DNA of 5,905 bases from Pseudomonadota bacterium. GTDB lineage: Bacteria > Desulfobacterota > Desulfovibrionia > Desulfovibrionales > Desulfovibrionaceae. The notes below the pieces were generated by a model that was not told the DNA's origin, did no database searches, and saw nothing but the letters and a program-made list of their open reading frames with translations. Below, in pieces: positions 1 to 5,905 of this stretch (position 1 is the stretch's first letter; every line of letters starts with the position of its first letter). The stretch covers positions 1 through 5,905 of the forward strand of contig JAHJKV010000381.1 of assembly GCA_018822065.1 (NCBI GenBank). The letters are read 5' to 3'. The position numbers and the translations under genes were made by a program.

Positions 1-2
1 CG

Positions 3-2204
3 TCCATGGCCAGGACATACGGCTACGACAGCCCCGAAGACATGATACGATCCATCACGGATATCGCCTCCCAGTTGAACGTGACCCCCCAACACCGCCA
101 GACAATGCTCGACCTGCTCGCCCGCGACGGCGAGGTCCGAAACTACATCAGCCCGCGGCGCACGAAGAATGGCGCCATTATATGGACCTCGCTGAACCTG
201 CGCTCCGTGCTGGACAAAAAGGGACACATCTCCCATTTTGAAGGATTTTCCACCGAGGTGACCACACGCATCCAGGCAGAAGAGGCTCTCCAGGCCACCC
301 TAACCGAACTGGAAGCCATTTTTGAAAACAGCCAGGTGGGCATCATGCTCATCCGCGACTACCATATCCTTTCCCGAGGAAATCAGCGGTTGGCGGAAAT
401 TTTCGAATACGACAACCCCGCCGAGATGGAAGGCATCTCCATGCGCTCCCTCCACATCTCCGAGGACAATTTCAATGCGTTCGGGGAGAAATACTATGAA
501 GGTCTGCGTCACGGCGAACAGATTCACGTGGAATATCAGCTTCGAAGAAAGGATGGCTCCCCGGTCTGGTGTCTGCTCTCGGGCAAGGCCATGGACACGC
601 AGTCTCCGCCCGACCTGAGCAAAGGCGTCCTCTGGATCATTGATGACATTTCCAGGCGCAAGCGGGCCGAGGACATGCTCATTGAGACGTACGAGAGTTT
701 CCTCACCGTGCTTGGGTCCATGGACACCGGCATCTATGTTTCGGACATTGAGACCTACGAAATCCTGTTCATGAACAAAACCCTGAGCGATAGCTTTGGC
801 GGCGACGCTTCAGGCAAACTCTGCCACAAGGTGTTCAGAAACAAAGACGAACCCTGTGAGGACTGCTCCAACAGTCGGCTGCTGGACGAACATGGCAACC
901 CCACAGGCGTCTATGTCTGGGAAGATAGCAATCCACTGACCGGGCGCTACCTCCTGAACCAGGATCGGGCCATCCGCTGGGTGGACGGCTCCATGGTGCG
1001 ACTCCAGGTGGCCATGGACATCACGGAAAGAAAGCGCCAGGAGGAAGCGATCCTCCGGGCCAAGGAGGCCGCTGAAGAGTCCAGTCGGGCCAAGAGCGAA
1101 TTTCTGGCCAATATGAGCCATGAAATACGCACGCCCCTCAATGGAGTGCTCGGCATGCTGCAACTTATCCGTGGGCTTGAGGACATTGACTTGCGCGATG
1201 AATATATCGACATCGCCCTGAGCTCGGCCCGGGCGCTTCTGACCATCCTTGAGGATGTCCTGAGTCTCTCCAGTATCGAGGCCGGCGCGGTCACGTTGCG
1301 GGGAGAGCCCTTCTCCCCGAAGGACATCATCGCCTCCACGGTCCGGGCCTTTGAGCTGGAAACCATGGAGCGCAACCTGACGCTCACCCACACCCTGGAC
1401 CCGGCACTGCCGGAAATCCTGTGGGGTGACGAAAGCCGCCTGCGGCAGATACTCTTCAACCTGGTGGGCAACGCCCTTAAATTCACCTTCAAGGGCACCA
1501 TCCACCTTTCGTTTCAAGCCCTGCCCATCCAGCCTGATCCGGAAATGCTCCAGGTGCTGTTCGTTGTTTCGGATACGGGCATCGGCATTCCCGATGACCG
1601 TCAGACTGACATTTTCGAGCTGTTCACCCAGGTGGACGGCTCCTTCACCCGCCGATTCCAGGGCTCAGGGCTGGGACTTGGAATTGTCCGGCGTCTGGTA
1701 ACGCTCATGGGAGGGTCCCTGTGCCTGGACAGTTCGCTGGGGCAAGGCTCCACCTTCTACTTCACCCTCCGCCTCAAAACGACAGACACCGTCATGGAGA
1801 ACCCCGCCAAGGCCTGCGCTCGCCCCCAGTCGGCATTGCGAGTCCTTGTGGCAGAAGATGACAGGGTGAACCGGATTACAGCAGAAAGGTTCCTCGAGCG
1901 ACTGGGACACACCCCCACCAGCGTCGAAAACGGTGAACAGGCTGTCCAGGCAGTGGCGACAGGCGATTTCGACGTGGTGCTCATGGACATGCAGATGCCG
2001 GTCATGGACGGACCGGATGCCACCCGCCTGATCCGGGCGCTCCCCGGCAAGGCCAGCCAAATCCCCATCGTGGCCCTGACCGCCTTCGGCCAGACCGGCG
2101 ATCGGGAACGCTTTCTCAACATGGGGTTGGATGGCTACCTGAAAAAGCCCATGGACATGGGTGAATTGTCCGACATCCTGGCCCAAATGACGTTGCAGAG
2201 CTGA
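3..2204 (+). CDS. Hybrid sensor histidine kinase, PAS-PAS-PAS-HisKA-HATPase-REC (5' partial)
   Basis: Signal-sensing kinase that should autophosphorylate on His and pass the phosphate to its own receiver domain. Residues are counted from the ATG at position 6. A PAS domain lacking its first part covers 1-93, a second PAS 98-220 and a third 228-343. HisKA follows with H-box FLANMSHEIRTPLNG (phospho-acceptor His372). HATPase_c covers about 470-590, with N-box Asn489, G1 box DTGIGIP (523-529) and G2 box GSGLGLG (553-559). The receiver at 611-727 has acidic pair D618/D619, acceptor Asp661 in LMDMQMPVMDG, Thr692 and Lys714. All catalytic residues are present. No membrane helix is visible in this part, so this portion looks cytoplasmic. 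No Hpt domain follows, so phosphotransfer onward would need a separate protein. The frame is open to the window edge and the first PAS begins mid-fold, so the true start is upstream. The signal is unknown; PAS3 carries a Cys cluster that could bind a metal or respond to redox. Confidence 0.95.
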   Translation, partial: SMARTYGYDSPEDMIRSITDIASQLNVTPQHRQTMLDLLARDGEVRNYISPRRTKNGAIIWTSLNLRSVLDKKGHISHFEGFSTEVTTRIQAEEALQATLTELEAIFENSQVGIMLIRDYHILSRGNQRLAEIFEYDNPAEMEGISMRSLHISEDNFNAFGEKYYEGLRHGEQIHVEYQLRRKDGSPVWCLLSGKAMDTQSPPDLSKGVLWIIDDISRRKRAEDMLIETYESFLTVLGSMDTGIYVSDIETYEILFMNKTLSDSFGGDASGKLCHKVFRNKDEPCEDCSNSRLLDEHGNPTGVYVWEDSNPLTGRYLLNQDRAIRWVDGSMVRLQVAMDITERKRQEEAILRAKEAAEESSRAKSEFLANMSHEIRTPLNGVLGMLQLIRGLEDIDLRDEYIDIALSSARALLTILEDVLSLSSIEAGAVTLRGEPFSPKDIIASTVRAFELETMERNLTLTHTLDPALPEILWGDESRLRQILFNLVGNALKFTFKGTIHLSFQALPIQPDPEMLQVLFVVSDTGIGIPDDRQTDIFELFTQVDGSFTRRFQGSGLGLGIVRRLVTLMGGSLCLDSSLGQGSTFYFTLRLKTTDTVMENPAKACARPQSALRVLVAEDDRVNRITAERFLERLGHTPTSVENGEQAVQAVATGDFDVVLMDMQMPVMDGPDATRLIRALPGKASQIPIVALTAFGQTGDRERFLNMGLDGYLKKPMDMGELSDILAQMTLQS

Positions 2205-2248
2205 AAAACTGCCCTCGAATCACCTCCGGCCTTCGGCACGTGAGCGCT
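2205..2248. other. Short convergent intergenic gap
   Basis: These 44 bases separate the stop codon of the kinase (TGA, 2202-2204) from the stop codon of the MBL-fold gene on the other strand (TGA, 2249-2251). A bidirectional terminator would be expected here. I see only a three-base-pair GCC-TTC-GGC hairpin near 2229-2237 and the palindromes CACGTG and AGCGCT, with no G/C-rich stem followed by a T run. Termination may be Rho-dependent or may lie inside the opposing genes. Confidence 0.6.
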
Positions 2249-2968
2249 TCACACCTCGAATTCGACCGTGTCTCCCGGTTTCGCGTATGTGAACAGCTTG
2301 GACCCGCTCTCCTCGGTCGGGGCAATCAGGCCCTCAAGCCAGTCCAGGTGACCAAAGGTGTGCATGGGAACGAAGACCTTGGGCCGGATGGTCCGAACAA
2401 ACTCCTCGGCCCCACACTGACTCCGGAGCCGCTTGTCCGCATTGGAGAAGGCCACATCCACAGCGTGGGTGCTGATCCGCCTGAGGGCGGCGGAGAAAAA
2501 GTTCTGGGTGAAACGGCGCTGCTTGACCGGGTCCGAGTCCCAGTTCCAATTGGCCAGATCGCCGCCGTAGTAGATGATCAGATCGCCCAGCCGGATGAGA
2601 AAGGCGACGCCGAGGTCGTTACTCATGAGCGTGTCTATGGTCAACCCCATAAACTCGTAGGATTCCTCAGGTTCCACGATGAGCGATCCCCTGGGAACGG
2701 CCTCGGGGAACATGTCCAGGATGTCGTCGGAGAGTACGAACCAGGTTCGCGCCGCCGGGGAGCAGAGTTCCTGCATGTCGGGATGAAAATGGTCCGCGTG
2801 GCTGTGAGAGGAAAAAATGAACAGGCTCTTGCCGCTGATGGCACGGGTCATGGCCGCTTCGGCCCCCTCCACCAAGTGGGCCGGGCCGGGATAGTCGAAG
2901 AGGAAGGCTCGCTGGCTACACTCCAACACAAAACAATTGTGATGGATGTAAGTCAGGGTGATCTTCAC
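2249..2968 (-). CDS. MBL-fold metallo-hydrolase (Lactamase_B_3/UlaG-like)
   Basis: Small soluble 239-residue enzyme of the metallo-beta-lactamase fold; no signal peptide, so it is probably cytoplasmic. The N-terminus (KITLTYIHHNCFVLE) is the usual first beta hairpin of the fold. The metal motif HSHADH is at 55-60, the later Asp motif YYGGD at 133-137 (Asp137), and a final His in FVPMHTFG (His203). The stretch SNDLGVAFLI...GDLIIYYGGDLANWNW is typical of UlaG-like or Lactamase_B_3 proteins, where the usual motif-3 His is not kept: here no His occurs between 62 and 168. The length is normal for the family. GTG is chosen as start because AAGGAG lies 5 bases upstream, and the ATG overlapping it runs directly into TGA. 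It is the downstream gene of a likely two-gene operon with the ABC transporter, 11 bases away. The substrate is unknown: relatives include lactonases and phosphodiesterases, so no specific reaction is assigned. Confidence 0.9.
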   Translation of the reverse strand: MKITLTYIHHNCFVLECSQRAFLFDYPGPAHLVEGAEAAMTRAISGKSLFIFSSHSHADHFHPDMQELCSPAARTWFVLSDDILDMFPEAVPRGSLIVEPEESYEFMGLTIDTLMSNDLGVAFLIRLGDLIIYYGGDLANWNWDSDPVKQRRFTQNFFSAALRRISTHAVDVAFSNADKRLRSQCGAEEFVRTIRPKVFVPMHTFGHLDWLEGLIAPTEESGSKLFTYAKPGDTVEFEV

Positions 2969-2973
2969 ATAGG

Positions 2974-2979
2974 CTCCTT
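2974..2979 (-). promoter_or_regulatory. Ribosome binding site of the MBL-fold gene
   Basis: Read on the minus strand, AAGGAG follows directly after the TAA stop of the transporter gene (2980-2982). It is 5 bases from GTG (2966-2968) and 3 bases from an ATG at 2968-2970. The ATG is followed at once by TGA, so only the GTG opens the 239-codon frame. The tight arrangement suggests that ribosomes finishing the transporter re-initiate here. Confidence 0.8.
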
Positions 2980-5904
2980 TTATTTTCGCATCTTCGGCAA
3001 CCGCTTGGCCGTCCGGCGGAGGGTCCGGCGCATGAAGCTGACCACGTCGTCCCGGTATTTGAGCATCCCCAGGGTGAGCACGTTCATTATCACCCCCATG
3101 AGCAACAGAACAACCGCATTATACAGGGCAGTGGACACGGCAATCTTGCCGGGGAACATCTTTTCGCGGACAAAGAGCGGGTAGCCGATGCGCAGATCCG
3201 CTGCCGCTCCCTCCACAAGTCCCTCCACCTGGTTCGGGTCCAGGTCCTGCTGCTTCGACACCAGTTCCTCATATCGCTTTTGTCCCAGCATCACCGCATC
3301 GTGTACACTTTTGTTTCCGTAGGCGTGCATGTTCACGTCCCGGAACTCCTCCAGCCGCTCCTCCATCTTGAAACGTCTGTCTTCCATCGATTTTATGGCA
3401 ACCGGATCCTCTTCATCGCGCAGGGATCGCTTGAAGGCCTTCAGCTCATCCGAGAGGATGGAAAACCGCTCATGATAGCTGGACTGCGTCTCCTGCATGA
3501 CCAGGATGCCCTCGTAGGCCCAGCGCGAGGGCATGAACTGACAGATTTCCGGAATCGGATTGTTCTCCACGATGGTCAGGCTTTTGTTCATCTTCTCATA
3601 GGCGATGAGGGCTCCGCCAAGGATGATCTGGGGCACCAGTACCAGCGGGACCAGGTTTTGGGCCGCCCTGGCCGAGAGACCTGGCAGGGAGGAGAGAAAG
3701 AGCGCCGCCGAGATGCCCGCATAGGAGAGCACCGTAAGGTAGGCTATGTGCTGCACATAGAGCTCTCGCACCTCCATGAAGGCGAAACCGAGCAGCACGA
3801 ACAGGATGTTCTGGGCCAGAGCAAAGGGCATGAGCACCAGAACCTTGGAGGCCAGATAGGTGCGGTTGGTCATGTTCAGCATGCGCTCACGCATGAACAG
3901 GGCCGAGTCGGAGATGATTTCCACCACCGAACTGGTCATGGACAGGAACACGGTGACGATGACCGCTACGAAGAGAAATATGTTGAACAGGTCGTTGGTA
4001 TACAGGGAATAGGTGTCTGCCGGTGTGTAGCGCAGGATGAAACCGACCCCGGCACCCAGGAGCGGGGCCTCAAGGAAGGTGATGAGCAGATTGGAACGAT
4101 CGCGTATCTTGCTCTTGTAGGCGCGTGAGAAGAGCGTGGCAAACTGCACGAAACGCTCCCGGAGGCCGATCTTCGACGTGGGCGGCAGCACATCCGTCTG
4201 GGGCAGTTGGATGGAGGAAAACCAGGTGGACACGGCCCGGTTCTGAAACTCCAGTTGCCAGTGCTCGGGCGAATAGAGCCGCTGGCCGAGCACGGTTCCG
4301 TCGATGTCCCGCAGGGACTCCTCCAGGCTGTCGAGGAGAATGCCTGGCTGCACGGTCTTGCAAAGGGGACATTCGATCTCTTTCTCTCCCTTGGCGGTAT
4401 GCTTCTCCAGATGGCTGCGGAAATAGTGCAGCGCGGCGTAGGCCGTGCCGTAAAAGGCCAGTTTTCCTCCCCGGTCGAGCAAGATCACCTTGTTGAACAT
4501 CTTGTAGATGCGGGAACCGGGCTGGTGGATCACGGCGATGACGATCTTGCCCCGCAGGGTGATGTTGGTCAAAAGCTCCACCAGCTTTTCCGAGTCCTTG
4601 GAGGAGAGCCCAGAGGTCGGTTCGTCCAGCAGGTAGACATCGGCGTCGGCCAAAAGCTCCAGGCCGATATTCAGCCGCTTTCGCTCGCCGCCGGAGAGCA
4701 CCTTGTCGGTGATGTCGCCCACGCGGGAGTCTCTCTGGTCCGTAAGCCCGATGTCGGTCAGGACCATCACGATCTTGGCGTCGAGTTCCTCCTCGCCCCG
4801 GTCCGGGAAGCGAAGTTTGGCGTAATAATACAAGTTTTCATAGACCGTGAGGTTCGCCAGAAGCATGTCGTCCTGGGGAACATAGGCCAGGTGATTCTTG
4901 ATCTTGTGGTAGTCGCGATGCAGGTCGTATTGATCCAGGGTCAGGGTGCCGCTGTCGGGCCGACTCACGCCGCTCATGACCCGGAGCAGGGTGGACTTGC
5001 CTGACCCCGACGGCCCGATCACGGCCACCAGTTCGCCGTAGTCCACGTCAAAGGTGACGTCATCCAGGGCCAGGGTGCCGTCGTCAAAGCTGTAGCGGAT
5101 GGAGTCTGCAACCAGCTTGTTGAAACTGAACACCGACTTCTTGAGGGTTCCCGCGTCCAGGTCCAGGGTCAGGTAGGTGGCATGCAGATGGAGCGTGTCG
5201 CCGTGACGCACCTCCACCTGGTTTGCAACAGGCCGTTCGTTCAAATGCACTTGGTAGGGACAGTCGCCGGGATCGAAGAGGTAGCGCATTTTTCCGGAAT
5301 CAATGACCAGCCGCGCCATCCAGCGCACGTCAAGTTCGTCGCGCACGTGGACGTCACTGCGCAGGGAGTTGGAGATCAGGTACTCGGTTTTGGTGGCGGA
5401 AAGGGTCAGTTCGCGGCGACTGTTCAGATCATAGAAGAGTTCCCGGAGATTCAGACGGTAGCCGTTGACGTAGATGGAATCATCCAGGTTCACTGCCGTG
5501 TCGGCAAAGATCAACCGTTCGTTGACGTTGATCAGCGTCCCCTCGCCCTCGGGAACGATGGAGATTCGCGACCCCTTGAACACCAGCCGGGCCACATCGC
5601 TCTGGGTGGGTTCGTCGGAATAAAAGGGCACAAGGTCGGCCTGGGCCACGTGGACAGTCCGGTCCAGGGGGCTGACCTTGTTCTCAAAATAAGCTTTCAA
5701 ATCATGATGCTTGAGCGCATAGCCATCAATATGGATGAGGTAGTTGTGGGAGACGCGGGTGGAGATGTTGCGCTTCAGCGAATACCCATCCACAACCACG
5801 TCACAGGCATCGCTACGCTTGGTGATGCAATAGAGATTCAGAACCTTGAACACCGACAGGTCGAGCCCCGGGAGGGGCAGGAGCACGTCCGCGGTTTCAG
5901 GGTC
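2980..5904 (-). CDS. ABCG-type ABC transporter, fused ATPase and permease with degenerate FHA-like N-terminal repeats (5' partial)
   Basis: Single-chain half-transporter, expected to dimerise in the inner membrane; residues are counted from the GTG at 5886. Residues 1-270 are beta-rich repeats resembling worn FHA domains. The ATPase has Walker A GPSGSGKST (291-299), Q-loop Gln338, signature LSGGE (397-401), Walker B VYLLDEPTSGL (Asp421, Glu422) and H-loop His454, all intact. A linker holds CPLC (506-509). Membrane helices are predicted at about 599-619, 633-655, 681-703, 711-733, 744-765 and 916-940, the ABC2/ABCG layout, with a long loop (766-915) between the last two. The C-terminus is short and basic. 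The ATPase-before-permease order matches ABCG and FHA-ABC proteins such as mycobacterial Rv1747. The GTG lacks a Shine-Dalgarno, and the frame stays open (DPETAD) to the window edge, so the real start is upstream. The substrate is unknown; export of a lipid, drug or polymer is possible. It sits upstream of the MBL-fold gene in one operon. Confidence 0.93.
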   Translation of the reverse strand, partial: DPETADVLLPLPGLDLSVFKVLNLYCITKRSDACDVVVDGYSLKRNISTRVSHNYLIHIDGYALKHHDLKAYFENKVSPLDRTVHVAQADLVPFYSDEPTQSDVARLVFKGSRISIVPEGEGTLINVNERLIFADTAVNLDDSIYVNGYRLNLRELFYDLNSRRELTLSATKTEYLISNSLRSDVHVRDELDVRWMARLVIDSGKMRYLFDPGDCPYQVHLNERPVANQVEVRHGDTLHLHATYLTLDLDAGTLKKSVFSFNKLVADSIRYSFDDGTLALDDVTFDVDYGELVAVIGPSGSGKSTLLRVMSGVSRPDSGTLTLDQYDLHRDYHKIKNHLAYVPQDDMLLANLTVYENLYYYAKLRFPDRGEEELDAKIVMVLTDIGLTDQRDSRVGDITDKVLSGGERKRLNIGLELLADADVYLLDEPTSGLSSKDSEKLVELLTNITLRGKIVIAVIHQPGSRIYKMFNKVILLDRGGKLAFYGTAYAALHYFRSHLEKHTAKGEKEIECPLCKTVQPGILLDSLEESLRDIDGTVLGQRLYSPEHWQLEFQNRAVSTWFSSIQLPQTDVLPPTSKIGLRERFVQFATLFSRAYKSKIRDRSNLLITFLEAPLLGAGVGFILRYTPADTYSLYTNDLFNIFLFVAVIVTVFLSMTSSVVEIISDSALFMRERMLNMTNRTYLASKVLVLMPFALAQNILFVLLGFAFMEVRELYVQHIAYLTVLSYAGISAALFLSSLPGLSARAAQNLVPLVLVPQIILGGALIAYEKMNKSLTIVENNPIPEICQFMPSRWAYEGILVMQETQSSYHERFSILSDELKAFKRSLRDEEDPVAIKSMEDRRFKMEERLEEFRDVNMHAYGNKSVHDAVMLGQKRYEELVSKQQDLDPNQVEGLVEGAAADLRIGYPLFVREKMFPGKIAVSTALYNAVVLLLMGVIMNVLTLGMLKYRDDVVSFMRRTLRRTAKRLPKMRK
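5152..5415 (-). other. Degenerate FHA-like domain within the ABC transporter
   Basis: Residues about 158-245 follow the FHA outline. LTLSATKTEYLISNS stands where the IGR strand is normally found, SDVHVRDELDVRWMARLVID matches the 'D-I-x-I...S-R-x-H-A-x-I' stretch, and VHLNERPV...VEVRHGDTLHL matches the closing 'vNg...L..GD.i.ig' strands. The conserved Arg of the IGR strand and the Ser/His that bind phosphothreonine are not kept, so it probably has a structural or altered binding role. The call rests on pattern reading, not on a profile score. Confidence 0.5.
5437..5805 (-). repeat. Protein-level DGY/NGY beta repeats in the transporter N-terminus
   Basis: Three similar segments occur upstream of the FHA-like domain: VVVDGYSLK (30-38), IHIDGYALKHHDLKAYFEN (51-69) and IYVNGYRLNLRELFYDLN (138-155). 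The shared pattern is hydrophobic-x-hydrophobic-[DN]-G-Y-x-L, followed in the last two by a Leu-x-x-x-[FY] helix-like stretch ending in Asn. They look like beta hairpins from duplicated modules. The DNA is too diverged to be a nucleotide repeat. Confidence 0.5.
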
Positions 5905-5905
5905 A

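Noticed and set aside
6..8. ATG at position 6 as the true kinase start
   Set aside because: The protein would begin in the middle of a PAS fold (ARTYGYDSPEDMI normally follows about 40 further residues), and the frame is open to the window edge.
810..1517. Minus-strand open frame of 235 codons opposite the kinase
   Set aside because: It is antisense to PAS3, HisKA and the start of the ATPase domain of the kinase, and its product shows no family features.
2205..2248. Rho-independent terminator between the convergent genes
   Set aside because: Only a 3-base-pair hairpin can be drawn. On the minus strand a T run (GTTTTT) follows a possible 4-base-pair TGCC/GGCA pairing with a loop of about 21 bases, which is too weak.
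2240..3184. Long plus-strand open frame of 314 codons opposite the MBL-fold gene
   Set aside because: It is antisense to a gene with clear MBL motifs, its product is rich in Gly, Val and charged residues with no domain, and it also runs across the operon junction. It is a shadow of GC-rich coding DNA.
3280..4128. Plus-strand open frame of 282 codons opposite the transporter membrane domain
   Set aside because: Its His/Gln/Glu-rich, low-complexity product is what antisense reading of hydrophobic membrane helices gives. No ribosome site or domain is seen.
4520..4530. GCTGGTGG, the E. coli Chi sequence, in the transporter gene
   Set aside because: A single 8-mer inside coding DNA of a non-enteric organism has no support as a recombination hotspot.
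4207..5004. Plus-strand open frame of 265 codons opposite the ATPase domain
   Set aside because: It lies antisense to intact Walker A, signature and Walker B motifs, and no recognisable domain is present.
5884..5886. GTG at 5886 as the true transporter start
   Set aside because: No Shine-Dalgarno lies upstream and the frame continues in-frame (D-P-E-T-A-D) to the end of the window, so this is an internal Val codon.

Overview
This window holds three protein-coding genes packed with almost no spare DNA. One gene runs on the plus strand and two on the minus strand, and the two groups converge at about position 2205-2248. The DNA is GC-rich with strong G/C bias at third codon positions. The gene types (PAS-rich hybrid kinase, very large ABCG-like half-transporter with extra N-terminal sensory-like domains) and the general protein flavour suggest a Desulfovibrio-like Desulfobacterota (deltaproteobacterial) genome. 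That assignment comes from recall of similar proteins and is only an inference.

Positions 1-2204 (+): the 3' part of a hybrid sensor histidine kinase. It carries an N-terminally cut PAS domain, two complete PAS domains, HisKA, HATPase_c and a receiver domain. The third PAS domain has a C-H...P-C-x-x-C cluster. The true start lies upstream of the window. A 44-base convergent gap follows, with no convincing terminator.

Positions 2980-5904 (-): a very long single-chain ABC transporter, also cut at its 5' end by the window edge. Its order is about 270 residues of beta-rich repeats resembling degenerate FHA domains, an intact ABCG-type ATPase, a linker with a CPLC motif, and a membrane domain with about six helices and an unusually long extracytoplasmic, probably coiled-coil loop. 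Positions 2249-2968 (-): a metallo-beta-lactamase-fold hydrolase that follows the transporter after 11 bases. It has a strong Shine-Dalgarno sequence and a GTG start, so the two genes look like one translationally close operon.

How they work together: the transporter and the MBL-fold enzyme probably share a pathway, with a membrane exporter or mechanical ATPase next to a soluble hydrolase, but the substrate cannot be read from sequence. The kinase is transcribed in the opposite direction, and nothing here shows that it regulates the operon. No RNA genes, mobile elements, CRISPR arrays or long DNA repeats were seen. No classical defence or biosynthetic system is evident. The most unusual part is the repeat-built N-terminal region of the transporter.
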